64,000 bases of DNA, taken from contig JAIQFZ010000004.1 in NCBI GenBank assembly GCA_020073015.1, forward strand, positions 79,928 to 143,927. Reading direction: 5' to 3'. A model generated the notes under the pieces. It had not been told where the DNA came from and did no database searches. It saw only the letters and a list, made by a program, of their open reading frames with translations. The DNA comes from Terriglobia bacterium (GTDB lineage Bacteria > Acidobacteriota > Terriglobia > Terriglobales > Acidobacteriaceae). Below are positions 1-8,789 of this stretch, in pieces. The translations under genes and the position numbers were made by a program. Positions within the stretch are counted from its first letter, which is position 1. Every line of letters starts with the position of its first letter.

Positions 1-915
1 TCCGAAATGGGCGGGGCCTTCATGGGCTCTTCGAAGTGTGACGCGGACGGTAATCTCTACATCCGCAAGTATGCGGCGGACCGTCCTCTTCTTGGCCCGG
101 TAGTGAAGATCGATGCCGATGGCAAGCGCGCCGCGCTGTTTGACCCGGTTACGTTTTCGCAGTTGGAACTGGACCGTGCCGATGCGTTCTCTCCTGCGTC
201 GGACGGCGGGCTTTATCAGATCGCGCAGCATGGAGTGGTGAAGCCGCACATTTACGTGCTGCATTTTTCGTCCGATGGCTCGCCTTCATCGCCCATCCGA
301 CTGGACGCTGATTTTGAGGTGTATTCCTTCGCGGCTTTCCTAAACGGAAACTTATTGGTGTCCGGCTTCGAGCGCGATGTGCAGAATCCCAAGGACGCTG
401 GCCGCGCTGTGACCGAAGTCTTTTCCGCCGACGGCCGGGTGCTGGCGCAGCTGTCGTTGGATCCGCCGACGGAGTCGGCAAAAACAGCAGGGAAGCCGGG
501 AGCTAAGGCGGTTGACGGAGCGGGGAAATCGGCTCCCACGCTTGATTTGGCCGATGCCGAAGTAGGCGTCGACGGCAACCTCTATGCCATGCGCAACTCC
601 TCGCCGGCGCTGATTTATGTGATCTCTCCGGCGGGCAAGGTGGTGCGAACGCTCAAGGTCAACGCTCCGGTCGCGGGCGCCTTGCCCGGTACTTTCCACG
701 TCTCAAAAAATCAGCTGGCAGTTTCGTTCCGGAATGACGGGAACCAACTACTGGTTGTAGCCGATGCACAGACGGGCCGCAGGATCGCGACTTACGTCGA
801 TCCGGGCACCTTGGGAACGTCGTTCGCTTGTTATTCGGCGGACGACGGAGTTTTCACGTTTCTGACCCTGGGAGAAGGGAACGCGCTTGAGGTCGTCCGG
901 GCTGAGGCACGGTGA
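1..915 (+). CDS. beta-propeller-like hypothetical protein (5' partial)
   Basis: The reading frame is already open at base 1, so this is the C-terminal ~304 residues of a longer protein. The sequence repeats blade-like units with the pattern D-G-N/G-L-Y (near residues 14-20, 68-73 and 190-195), separated by beta-rich, Asp/Gly-rich stretches, as in NHL/SMP-30-type propellers. No catalytic motif is visible. The stop overlaps the GTG start of the next gene, so the two are probably translationally coupled. The function is unknown; propeller is inferred from the repeat pattern only. Confidence 0.55.
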   Translation, partial: SEMGGAFMGSSKCDADGNLYIRKYAADRPLLGPVVKIDADGKRAALFDPVTFSQLELDRADAFSPASDGGLYQIAQHGVVKPHIYVLHFSSDGSPSSPIRLDADFEVYSFAAFLNGNLLVSGFERDVQNPKDAGRAVTEVFSADGRVLAQLSLDPPTESAKTAGKPGAKAVDGAGKSAPTLDLADAEVGVDGNLYAMRNSSPALIYVISPAGKVVRTLKVNAPVAGALPGTFHVSKNQLAVSFRNDGNQLLVVADAQTGRRIATYVDPGTLGTSFACYSADDGVFTFLTLGEGNALEVVRAEAR

Positions 916-1235
916 ATCAGAGCACGCCTATGGATTCCGCTGAACAACTCCAGCGCATCTACCTGGCAGGATTCGAGCTCCAGACCTTCGACCGATATCC
1001 CAAATGCGTCGGCGTGATTCGAGACAACTGCATCGCTTTGCTGGTCCCGGGCGTGGACGGTCTGCAGGTTCTGGGCACCCCAGGCTGGCGCATGGGCGAA
1101 GTCATGGGTGTTCTGACGGAACGGGAAGGGCGGCAGTTGTTCCAGGCTAAATCAGAGATTGTGGAAGCGACGCCCGAGAAGCTGGCGACCTTGCAGAGGT
1201 TCCGGCGGGACCTCACGAAGCTATTGGGCGGTTAG
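912..1235 (+). CDS. hypothetical protein, 107 aa
   Basis: It starts with a GTG that overlaps the upstream stop (GTGA), which supports translational coupling with the propeller-like gene. The product is a soluble mixed alpha/beta protein with no signal peptide or membrane segment and no motif I recognise. The middle (around residues 35-65) is hydrophobic and beta-rich, and the C-terminus is a predicted helix rich in Lys/Arg. Codon use matches the neighbours, so I treat it as real. Confidence 0.55.
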   Translation: MNQSTPMDSAEQLQRIYLAGFELQTFDRYPKCVGVIRDNCIALLVPGVDGLQVLGTPGWRMGEVMGVLTEREGRQLFQAKSEIVEATPEKLATLQRFRRDLTKLLGG

Positions 1236-1310
1236 ACATGCACCATGTTCTCCCTGAAACTGCGCAAGTCCTTGGATGCGTGTGCCTTGCATTCTCAGCC
1301 AAAAGTAATC

Positions 1311-1339
1311 TTGACATGTGACTGTCAATTCAGTAATTT
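1311..1339 (+). promoter_or_regulatory. sigma-70 promoter and candidate autoregulatory operator of the GbsR gene
   Basis: TTGACA at 1311-1316 and TAATTT at 1334-1339 are separated by 17 bp, a good housekeeping promoter. The -35 box is also the left arm of a perfect inverted repeat TTGACA-N6-TGTCAA (1311-1328). A repressor bound there would block the -35 box. The gene 17 bp downstream encodes a MarR/GbsR-type regulator, so autorepression is the simplest reading (inference). Confidence 0.6.
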
Positions 1340-1355
1340 CTGTTATGAGAGAAAT

Positions 1356-1901
1356 ATGCCGCAGTTGAGTGCAGCCAAGAAGCAGTTCGTCCTCCACTGG
1401 GGAGAGATGGGAACTCGCTGGGGAATCAACAGGACAGTGGCCCAGATCCACGCGCTTCTACACGTTTCTGCGACGCCGCTTACGGCCGAGGAAATTGCAG
1501 GAACCCTGAGCGTTGCCCGCTCAAACGTGAGTACCAGTATTCGCGAACTGCAAGGATGGGGCCTGGTTCGTCCCGTACATGTCTTAGGCGACCGGCGGCA
1601 GCATTTTGAGTCCATGAAGGACGTCTGGGAGATGTTCCGTATCATCATTGACCAACGAAAGCGCCGCGAGATTGATCCGACTTTGGAGGTGCTGCGGCTA
1701 TGCATTTCGGAGGTGGACAAGAGTGATACGAAGGACGATTACACCAAGGAGCGATTGCGGGAAATCTATGAGTTCTTCGGAGACGTGGAGGCGCTCTATG
1801 CGGATATCCGGCAGTTTCCAGTCTCGACCATCCGGGGAATCGTAAAAGCCCGTGGCGCTGTCCGCAAACTCTTGTCCATGTCCATGAAGGGGCGCCGTTG
1901 A
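1356..1901 (+). CDS. GbsR/MarR-family transcriptional regulator
   Basis: DNA-binding repressor of the GbsR branch of the MarR superfamily, 181 aa from the ATG at 1356. I prefer this start over a longer frame from 1245 because the promoter lies at 1311-1339. Residues ~25-75 form a winged HTH (T-A-E-E-I-A, then S-V-A-R-S-N-V-S-T-S-I-R-E-L as recognition helix), followed by D-R-R-Q-H-F in the wing and a helical C-terminal dimerisation region. GbsR-type proteins often control osmoprotectant or small-molecule genes; here it heads a likely operon with a membrane protein and an epimerase-like protein. The ligand cannot be predicted. Confidence 0.8.
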   Translation: MPQLSAAKKQFVLHWGEMGTRWGINRTVAQIHALLHVSATPLTAEEIAGTLSVARSNVSTSIRELQGWGLVRPVHVLGDRRQHFESMKDVWEMFRIIIDQRKRREIDPTLEVLRLCISEVDKSDTKDDYTKERLREIYEFFGDVEALYADIRQFPVSTIRGIVKARGAVRKLLSMSMKGRR

Positions 1902-1972
1902 CGGATTTTTTTGCTCCATAGATTCAGTGTATTCAGAATTATCAGACACAACTGTTGAAAAGGAGTAGTCCA

Positions 1973-2341
1973 ATGACCGCTTCGTTTTTGTTTCTGGTGG
2001 GCCTCGGGTTGACCCTGGTCACAGCGTTTGCAATCGTTGCCTACATGCGATCGCCGCTGCACAGCATCCTGGTGGAGCTTTGCGGGACGCGTGAGCGTGC
2101 TGCGTTCTGGGTTTCGTTCTCGAATGTGACTATCACCCTCGTGCCGTTGATTTTCGCGATGCACTACACCCCCGACTTGAAAGCGGGAAATGCTGCAGTA
2201 CTCGAACTAGCCACACAACTCAAGTGGGCGCTGGCGGGTTTGCTTTTCGCCGTGCTGATTCTTGGCTGGGTGCTGAGTAGCTTTATGCGTCGGCAGTCCG
2301 GCCAGTTTGCGACAAAACAAGCACCTGCGGCGGCGCTTTAG
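1973..2341 (+). CDS. small integral membrane protein, 122 aa
   Basis: The start is the ATG at 1973, preceded by AGGAG at 1961-1965. The protein has three strongly hydrophobic segments (about residues 3-25, 45-65 and 85-108) and a short polar C-terminus. No family motif is recognised. It lies 71 bp after the GbsR-type regulator and 26 bp before the epimerase-like gene on the same strand, suggesting co-transcription. Confidence 0.6.
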   Translation: MTASFLFLVGLGLTLVTAFAIVAYMRSPLHSILVELCGTRERAAFWVSFSNVTITLVPLIFAMHYTPDLKAGNAAVLELATQLKWALAGLLFAVLILGWVLSSFMRRQSGQFATKQAPAAAL

Positions 2342-2367
2342 TTCGATCGACAGCAGAGGGAGGCTAT

Positions 2368-3342
2368 ATGGAGTCTGAACCAGAAGGCGCTCCGGCTGAG
2401 GCAACTACAAGTGTTGTGACCGGCGCATTTGGGTTCAGTGGGCAGCAAATTGCGAAGAGATTACTGCTCCGCGGCGAGAAAGTTCGAACGCTAACGAATC
2501 ATCCCCAACCCGCGTCACCGCTATTTGGTCGAATTCAGGTGTCTCCGCTTGACTTTGGTGCCACGGCACAACTCACCGAATCAATGAGGGGTGCAAGCGT
2601 TCTTTACAACACCTATTGGGTCCGGTTCTCCTATGGCGGCTTGAGCCATGAACGCGCAGTAGAAAACACGAACGCCCTGATCCATGCCGCCGAGGCGGCG
2701 CGAGTGCAGAGAATCGTTCATGTCAGCATCACAAATCCCTCGATCGATTCTCCGCTGCCGTATTTCAAAGGTAAGGCCGAGTTGGAGCAAGCGATTCAGT
2801 CATCCTCCCTGTCTTATGCAATTCTCCGGCCAGCTGTGCTGTTCGGAGAGGGCGACATTCTGATCAACAACATCGCCTTCATCTTGAAGCGGTTTCCGGT
2901 CTTCGCCATCCCAGGAAGGGGTGAGTACCACATTCAGCCCATCTTTGTGGACGACCTGGCAGAGCTAGCGGTCGAGGGCGGACAGCGATCGGACAGCTAC
3001 ACCGCGGACGCGGTCGGCCCTGAAACTTACACCTACACAGAACTGGTGAACATGATCAGGACGGCTATCGGAAGCAAGTCGTCGGTTGTTCATTTACCGC
3101 CCGTCATCATCCGGCTTGCTTCTGGAGTTTTGGGGATGATCCTCAAGGACGTCGTTCTTACGGAGGACGAGATTAAAGGACTGATGGCCGACCTCCTCGT
3201 CTCCCACAGGCCGCCGACCGGGCGAACGAGCTTGGAAACGTGGATCAAGTCCCACGCCCAGACGATCGGGGGCACCTATGCGTCGGAACTCGCGCGCCAC
3301 TATCTTTCGCGAGGCTCGGGGAAGGATTCGGGCTCGGCGTAG
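2368..3342 (+). CDS. NAD(P)-binding NmrA/epimerase-like protein (atypical SDR)
   Basis: Rossmann-fold protein of 324 aa. The dinucleotide-binding glycine motif T-G-A-F-G-F-S-G is at residues 18-25, followed by an Arg-rich beta-2 region (K-V-R-T-L-T). The family's active-site Y-x-x-x-K is not clearly present (Y-F-K-G-K lies near residue 131), so it may be an atypical SDR of the NmrA / NDUFA9-like group that binds cofactor as sensor or stabiliser. It has a good ribosome site (GGGAGG before ATG 2368) and is the last gene of the regulator-membrane protein-SDR cluster. Confidence 0.7.
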   Translation: MESEPEGAPAEATTSVVTGAFGFSGQQIAKRLLLRGEKVRTLTNHPQPASPLFGRIQVSPLDFGATAQLTESMRGASVLYNTYWVRFSYGGLSHERAVENTNALIHAAEAARVQRIVHVSITNPSIDSPLPYFKGKAELEQAIQSSSLSYAILRPAVLFGEGDILINNIAFILKRFPVFAIPGRGEYHIQPIFVDDLAELAVEGGQRSDSYTADAVGPETYTYTELVNMIRTAIGSKSSVVHLPPVIIRLASGVLGMILKDVVLTEDEIKGLMADLLVSHRPPTGRTSLETWIKSHAQTIGGTYASELARHYLSRGSGKDSGSA

Positions 3343-3436
3343 CGTGTTTTGGTTCGGCTTCGCGGATTTACATAATACCTGTTATCGGACATTACATATC
3401 CATCGATACCGTGCTCACACCCGGCGGTCTCGCCCG

Positions 3437-4336
3437 TTAGTCGCTTCCACCTGGAAACACAATTCCCGCGTGGAACAGCGTTCCTGCCACCCGCGTGGCG
3501 ATCGCAATCAACTCGCGCTGGCCGCGGAAGACCTTCACCAGTGGCGCCCGCGACATTTCCGGCAGGTTTACGGCGCGTCCGGCGCGGATCAGCGCCACGT
3601 TTTCGTCGGTCGCCGTCACAGAGGGGAACTGCGAGAGCAGTTTTCTGGGATGGACAAAAATATCCTCGGCACTTCCCTGCTGGGTGGCTTGTTCCAATTC
3701 TTCCAGCGTGTGCGCATCTTCTATCACAAACTCGGCGACCGCAGTCCGGCGCAGCGATGCTAGGTGCGCGCCGCAACCCAGCCTCTGGCCCATGTCGTGG
3801 GCCAGCGACCGCATGTAGGTCCCGGAGGTGACGCGCGCACGAAAGCGGGCTCGATCAGCGTTCACCTCATGGTCAGCCGCTACGATTTCGAGTTCCTTGA
3901 TTTCCACCTTCACCGGCTTCAGCGTGACTTCCTGCTTCTTGCGAGCGAGTTTGTAGGCGGGCACGCCGGCGATTTTTTTGGCGGAAAACGGCGGCGGTAC
4001 CTGCTCCATTACTCCCCGGAAGTCCGCCGCCAGCGCTCGCAGTTGTTCGACGTCCAAACGCACATCGCACGCTGCGGTGGTCGGTTCGCCATCTGCGTCG
4101 TAGGTGTCGGTGGCAAAGCCAAACCGGATGACCCCTTCGTAAACCTTCTCGGAATGGGTGTAGAACTGCGCCAGGCGCGTGAAATTTCCGGTCACAATCG
4201 GCAGAACCCCGGTGGCCGAGGGGTCGAGCGTTCCGAGGTGGCCGACCGAGCGTTGCCCCAGAATGCGGCGCACGCGGTTGACCACGTCATGCGACGTCAG
4301 GCCTTGCGGTTTGTCGATGACTACGACGCCGTTCAT
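3437..4336 (-). CDS. truB: tRNA pseudouridine(55) synthase TruB
   Basis: Makes pseudouridine 55 in the T-loop of tRNAs. From the start used here (M-N-G-V-V-V-I-D-K-P) it has 299 aa, normal for TruB. The catalytic motif G-H-L-G-T-L-D-P is present with the nucleophilic Asp at residue 38, followed by the family block with Y-E-G and the P-P-P-F-S-A-K-K substrate loop. A longer frame reaches 4426, but its extra residues translate an AT-rich repeat and are unlikely to be protein. No Shine-Dalgarno sequence is visible before 4336 because the repeat abuts the start codon. Confidence 0.93.
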   Translation of the reverse strand: MNGVVVIDKPQGLTSHDVVNRVRRILGQRSVGHLGTLDPSATGVLPIVTGNFTRLAQFYTHSEKVYEGVIRFGFATDTYDADGEPTTAACDVRLDVEQLRALAADFRGVMEQVPPPFSAKKIAGVPAYKLARKKQEVTLKPVKVEIKELEIVAADHEVNADRARFRARVTSGTYMRSLAHDMGQRLGCGAHLASLRRTAVAEFVIEDAHTLEELEQATQQGSAEDIFVHPRKLLSQFPSVTATDENVALIRAGRAVNLPEMSRAPLVKVFRGQRELIAIATRVAGTLFHAGIVFPGGSD

Positions 4337-4337
4337 G

Positions 4338-4450
4338 AAATTGTGTAATTTGGTAATTTGTAATTTGGCAATTTGCAGGTGATCCCTGGGGCTGGCGTCC
4401 TCATCGGTTCTCTTACACATTACCAAATTACAAATTACGCAATTACCAAT
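4338..4450. repeat. AATTTG/CAAATT word array forming an inverted repeat
   Basis: Between the divergent truB and rhomboid genes, GTAATTTG-type words repeat on the left (4338-4378) and their complements (CAAATTAC) on the right (4417-4450), with a ~38-bp GC-rich spacer. The arms can pair into a long AT-rich stem. The array fills the ribosome-binding region of both flanking genes. Confidence 0.7.
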
Positions 4451-4455
4451 TCCTC

Positions 4456-5148
4456 ATGATTCCTCTGCGCGACGACCAGCCCAGCTTCTCCGTGCCCTTC
4501 ATCAATTATTTTCTGATCGTCACAAACGTGCTGGTCTACCTGTGGGAATTCTCTGTCGGCATACAGAACCCCCGCGCACTCAGCGCCTTTGTGGGTCAAT
4601 TCGCGCTCGTGCCCCAGCACACGGTCGCGGTTCTCACCGGACACTCCTATGGCAGCCCGGCCTCCGGCATTCTCCCCTTGTTCACTTCGATGTTTCTGCA
4701 CGCGGGATTCTTGCATGTGGCTGGAAACATGCTTTTTCTTTGGATCTTCGGCGACAATATCGAGGACTACCTCGGGCACTTCCGATACCTGGTGTTCTAT
4801 TTGGGCAGTGGCATCGCAGCCGGCCTGACCCACCTTGTGCTCAACATCAATTCCCGTGCGCCCACGGTGGGGGCGAGCGGAGCCATCGCAGGCGTCATGG
4901 GCGCGTACTTCATCCTCTATCCAAGCGCTCGAGTTCTAACCTGGTTTCCACCCATCTTCCTGTTCCATGTTCCGGCCTGGCTGATACTGGGCTACTGGTT
5001 TCTCATGCAGTTTTTCATCGGCACTGCGACCGCGGCGGCTCAAAGCGGGATCGCGGTCTGGGCACATATCGGAGGCTTTGTGACGGGCGTTCTGATCATC
5101 AAACTGTTTTCCGAGCGCCCACACCGGTATCGCTACGGAACCTGGTAG
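4456..5148 (+). CDS. rhomboid family intramembrane serine protease
   Basis: Membrane protease of 230 aa with six or seven hydrophobic segments. It carries the H-x-x-x-N motif of TM2 (H87, N91), the catalytic G-A-S-G motif (Ser141) and the TM6 histidine in A-H-I-G-G-F (H204), so the Ser-His dyad is intact. The large L1 loop region contains the W-x-F-G-D-N-I-E-D segment typical of this bacterial subgroup. Its substrate is unknown. No clear Shine-Dalgarno is seen upstream of the ATG because of the repeat array. Confidence 0.9.
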   Translation: MIPLRDDQPSFSVPFINYFLIVTNVLVYLWEFSVGIQNPRALSAFVGQFALVPQHTVAVLTGHSYGSPASGILPLFTSMFLHAGFLHVAGNMLFLWIFGDNIEDYLGHFRYLVFYLGSGIAAGLTHLVLNINSRAPTVGASGAIAGVMGAYFILYPSARVLTWFPPIFLFHVPAWLILGYWFLMQFFIGTATAAAQSGIAVWAHIGGFVTGVLIIKLFSERPHRYRYGTW

Positions 5149-5175
5149 CTGGCGGCCGTGGCGGAGTCGAAATCC

Positions 5176-8172
5176 TCACTTCGCGTTCTTCCCCGGTCCG
5201 AACCCGGGTTTGAAGATCATGCCTTCGCGCGCCTTCCCATTCATGATCACCAGCAGTGGGTCTTCAAAACGAAGGTGGCGCACGCACGCCTGCTCTTCAA
5301 TCGCTGGTTGCTCACCCAGCCAGGGCCAGTCAACCGATCCTTCTCCCGCATCCGGGTTCACTGTAAAGTAGCCGACCTGAAACGCCATCAAATTTTGAAA
5401 GAAGTGGCTACCCTGCGAGGGGATCACTCGAAAATCGCGGAACCCAGCTTCCACAATCACGCGCGCCCCTGAGATCTCATCCCATTCCACAGGGATCCCA
5501 AGCCATGGGTCGTTCGAGCCCAACCGGCCCACTCCGATCAGCAAATAGGGACGGTTCTCCAATCCCAGCTGCGCGTTGAAATGAGCCACAGCCTCGGCCA
5601 CTTCCTGGCTGCGGCCGCGTTCGAAGCGATGAAAATCGACGACCACGACATCCTGCAGATTCTGGATTCGCCCATTGCCCAGCACCATCGAGCTCCGGCA
5701 GACCAAGCCTGCGGGATCCACATCCCCCATGCGCAACTCGTCGCCTTCGCGGGACATCACCAGCGGCCGAATCTGCAGGAAGCCGAATTCAGCAGCTTCG
5801 TCCGAGCGCCGCGCCAGACGCACCGCGAACTCGATCTCCACCGGCTGCCCGAGCGCATCCTCGCCGACCCGGGACAGTTGGTCCAGGACCGAAGCCAGCG
5901 GGAAAACCCCGTGTTTCAGAACCGGCGCAAAGCTCACAATGCGAGCTCCGGGCCGGCTCAGTCCGTCATACACCGCGTCGTTATCGCGGCTGTAGGTGGA
6001 ACCGACGGCCTGCAGCGTGCCGTCCTCCTCTGCCGTCCTCAGGGTAAAGCGGGCCTCGCGCAATCCCTCCAGCGGGTCTTCGTGTTGGAAATGATTCATT
6101 TCCAGCGCCCAGAATTCCGATTGCGAGTTCGTGAGGATGTCTTTCACCGACGAAAACTGCACCAGGTTCCGCGGATAGCGCGGGCAAAAAGTCAGGCATT
6201 TTCCCCCCTCGACCACTTCCCTGCCCATGCCCAGCGCAACCGCCGCCACCCCATCCTCCGATGCCATCGGCGGCACCGGATAGAAATTGCGCGAGCGGAC
6301 CACGCCCGAAAAGTCTGGATAAAAGCGTTCGCCGTGAACCGTCCCCACCACCTGCTGGAGGATGACCGCCATCTTCTCTTCTTCGGTCCGGTACGGGGTG
6401 GCGCGCACGTAGGCCTTGGCATGCTGGCTGAAGGTCGAAGCATAGATACGCTTGATCGCCTCGGTCAGTCGTTCCACCCGCTCCTGCAGGTCCGGTTGAT
6501 GATTACTCAACATGAAGGTCTCATATACGCCGGTGAAGGGTTGATACTGGGAGTCCTCCAGCAAGCTCGAGGAGCGCACCGCCAGTGGGTATTTCACTTC
6601 GCGGAGAAACGCCGTGAGATCTTCCAGCAGATGCGCGGGCAGCGAAGCGGCCAGAAACCTGTGCTCGATTTCGGCGTCGTCGTTGCAGTGAATTGCGAAC
6701 TCCTGCAGGTTGTTCTCGGTCAGGAAGCGGTCAAACACGTCTGTGCTGATCACGACGGCTGGGGGAACGGTGACCTTGACGCCGGGAAAACGGCGAGAAA
6801 AACGCCGCTTGTACAAGAGATGACGCACAAAGGCCAGGCCCCGCGCCTTGCCCCCGAGCGACCCCGCCCCAATCCGGAGGAAAAAGGCATCGCCCGGCTT
6901 GAACGTGCCAGCATCGAAGTCCCCGATCAGGAATTCGCTCTGTTCCCGGCGATAGTCGTTGATCGAGTCGATCAGGTCGTTCCGCAGCACTTCCAGCGTC
7001 GCAAAATCGGAAACTTTGCGAGGCCGAAGCTTCTGCGCGACGGCAAACTCGGTTCTGGCCGTCAGCCAGCGCGAAAAATGGTTCCGCTGGCTGTGGTAGG
7101 CAATACTCTCCGCCGGCACCGTGTGCAGTTGCGCCTCGAGCGCTTGCATGTCGCTGGCGCGGGCGACTTCCGTTCCATCCGGCATGCGGAATACGAAATC
7201 GCCGAAAGAGCACTGCTGGGTCAGCAGCTTGCGAAAATCGCGCAGGAAGGTGGGCGAGCGTTTCTGCAGGAATGCGAATCCCTCGGCATAGGCGCGCGAC
7301 CGGTATTCTGTGTGGCTGGAATGCAAAACAATGGGAACGTCCGGGACCGAGTCCCGGATCACCCGGGCCAGTTCGAATCCAGCATCCGCATCGGGCGCGC
7401 CACCGCGCGGAAATTGCACATCGGAGACCACTGCCAGCAGGTTCTCGCGATACTCCATCGCCTGTTTCGCAGCATCCTCGTAATCGGAGCACAGCAGGAT
7501 CTTCGGCCGCGCCCGCTGCCGCACCAGCTTGTGCGCGACGTTGATTCCTTCTCGAATCACGCGCCGCGACTGGCTGATGAGTTCGGTATAGATCACCGGG
7601 AGAATCGAAGAGTAGTAGCGGATGTTATCTTCCACGACCAGCAAGACCGGGACACCAACGGCCTGGGTGTCGTGGCGGACGTTGCGCTTGTCCTCGATGT
7701 ATTTCACGATTGCGATCAGGATGCGCGCGTTCCCCTGCCACATGAAGATGCGATCGATCTCGGTCACCGGGTTCCGGGCAATGAAATTCTTGACCTCCCG
7801 GTAGTCATACGCCAGCACCACTACCGGCACGTCCCGGCCGGACTTGCGAATCTCCCGCGCCAACTGGGCCGCATTCATCTCGCCCACCGCAAGGTTGGTC
7901 ACGATCAGGTTGAAGCGGGTCTGGGAGCGAGCTAAGTCGAGTGCCTGGGTACAATTGGAAACGTGGGTGATCCCCGGAATCTGCTGCAAGTTCAGTTCGC
8001 GCGACTCGCCGATGAGCAGTTCGTTGAGCCGTCCATCTTCCCGCAGAATGAAGGAATCATACAGGTTGGAGACGAGCAGAATATCGTGCACGCGGAACGG
8101 CATCAGCCGGTCGAAGCCTTCAAACGCTTCTTCCGCATCGAGGAACGGATCGATTTCGCCGAGACCGGTCAT
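5176..8172 (-). CDS. receiver-domain / PEP-pyruvate-binding (PPDK-N ATP-grasp) fusion protein
   Basis: A ~998-aa protein. Residues ~30-160 form a degenerate receiver-like domain; residues ~175-325 a second receiver with V-V-E-D-N, a potential phospho-acceptor Asp in S-D-V-Q-F-P, and a conserved Lys in L-Q-K-R-S. From ~430 to ~770 it has the pyruvate-phosphate-dikinase N-terminal ATP-grasp signature (G-G-K-A-R-G, then L-A-V-R-S-S-S-L-L-E-D). The mobile His-swivel domain and the PEP-binding TIM barrel of real PEP synthases are absent, so it cannot run the full PEP synthase reaction. A signal-controlled ATP-dependent transferase is an inference. A TTG at 8214 would add 14 residues; I chose the ATG. 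Confidence 0.75.
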   Translation of the reverse strand: MTGLGEIDPFLDAEEAFEGFDRLMPFRVHDILLVSNLYDSFILREDGRLNELLIGESRELNLQQIPGITHVSNCTQALDLARSQTRFNLIVTNLAVGEMNAAQLAREIRKSGRDVPVVVLAYDYREVKNFIARNPVTEIDRIFMWQGNARILIAIVKYIEDKRNVRHDTQAVGVPVLLVVEDNIRYYSSILPVIYTELISQSRRVIREGINVAHKLVRQRARPKILLCSDYEDAAKQAMEYRENLLAVVSDVQFPRGGAPDADAGFELARVIRDSVPDVPIVLHSSHTEYRSRAYAEGFAFLQKRSPTFLRDFRKLLTQQCSFGDFVFRMPDGTEVARASDMQALEAQLHTVPAESIAYHSQRNHFSRWLTARTEFAVAQKLRPRKVSDFATLEVLRNDLIDSINDYRREQSEFLIGDFDAGTFKPGDAFFLRIGAGSLGGKARGLAFVRHLLYKRRFSRRFPGVKVTVPPAVVISTDVFDRFLTENNLQEFAIHCNDDAEIEHRFLAASLPAHLLEDLTAFLREVKYPLAVRSSSLLEDSQYQPFTGVYETFMLSNHQPDLQERVERLTEAIKRIYASTFSQHAKAYVRATPYRTEEEKMAVILQQVVGTVHGERFYPDFSGVVRSRNFYPVPPMASEDGVAAVALGMGREVVEGGKCLTFCPRYPRNLVQFSSVKDILTNSQSEFWALEMNHFQHEDPLEGLREARFTLRTAEEDGTLQAVGSTYSRDNDAVYDGLSRPGARIVSFAPVLKHGVFPLASVLDQLSRVGEDALGQPVEIEFAVRLARRSDEAAEFGFLQIRPLVMSREGDELRMGDVDPAGLVCRSSMVLGNGRIQNLQDVVVVDFHRFERGRSQEVAEAVAHFNAQLGLENRPYLLIGVGRLGSNDPWLGIPVEWDEISGARVIVEAGFRDFRVIPSQGSHFFQNLMAFQVGYFTVNPDAGEGSVDWPWLGEQPAIEEQACVRHLRFEDPLLVIMNGKAREGMIFKPGFGPGKNAK

Positions 8173-8264
8173 AGCGTTGCCGTCGATTCCATGGGAAAGA
8201 TCAGAGGTGTGCAAATTGTAGCAAGCCGGCGATCATCAACGCCGTGATCCCCTCCGGCGCTGGC

Positions 8265-8726
8265 CTACCGGGAAACTGGCTTTCTGGTCAGATTGGTGTG
8301 ACTGGCCACGCACTGCCACTGACCTCCGGATAAAATCCACGTATCGGTGAAGCGGCCGTAATGATCGAACGGTTTCCCCTTATTGATGCCCTTGGTATGG
8401 TAGGCCCCGGTCACCACTGCAACACCCGGGTAAAAGTACACATCGACTCCGTCGTTCGAGACTGAGGTTGTCTTCACAGAGGGATCTTTGCTGTCGGCAA
8501 TGAACGTCGCCTTGTTCATCACCGTGCCGTCCCAGTCGGTATAGACAAACGTATCCGCGACCAGTGTGTTCAGGGCTTCTCCATCGCGATGAATCTGCGC
8601 CTGGTTCCAGGCGTTTTCGAGCGCGATGAGCTTGCTCTTTTCGGTTTTGGGGTCCTGAATCGCAACCTGCGCGACGACCATCAGATTGCACGCCAACAGC
8701 ACAACCGTGACCGCTCGCAACTTCAT
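8265..8726 (-). CDS. secreted SnoaL-like/DUF4440 (NTF2-fold) protein
   Basis: 153 aa with an N-terminal signal peptide (K-L-R-A-V-T then a hydrophobic core ending near residue 20). The rest fits the NTF2/SnoaL fold of DUF4440: the helix with L-E-N-A-W-N-Q-A, then D-T-F-V-Y-T-D-W-D-G and the terminal strands with G-R-F-T-D-T-W-x-x-x-G-G-Q-W-Q. Members of this family usually bind small molecules, often without known activity. Ribosome site CAGGAG before the ATG. Confidence 0.75.
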   Translation of the reverse strand: MKLRAVTVVLLACNLMVVAQVAIQDPKTEKSKLIALENAWNQAQIHRDGEALNTLVADTFVYTDWDGTVMNKATFIADSKDPSVKTTSVSNDGVDVYFYPGVAVVTGAYHTKGINKGKPFDHYGRFTDTWILSGGQWQCVASHTNLTRKPVSR

Positions 8727-8789
8727 GTTCGGCTCCTGATTCCCGGCGAGTGCGCATACTAAAACGCCGGATCGTCCATTCCAATGCGA

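Noticed and set aside
5581..7935. 784-aa open frame opposite the receiver/ATP-grasp gene
   Set aside because: It is the antisense shadow of a strongly supported gene; composition is His/Arg/Gln-rich and no domain is visible.
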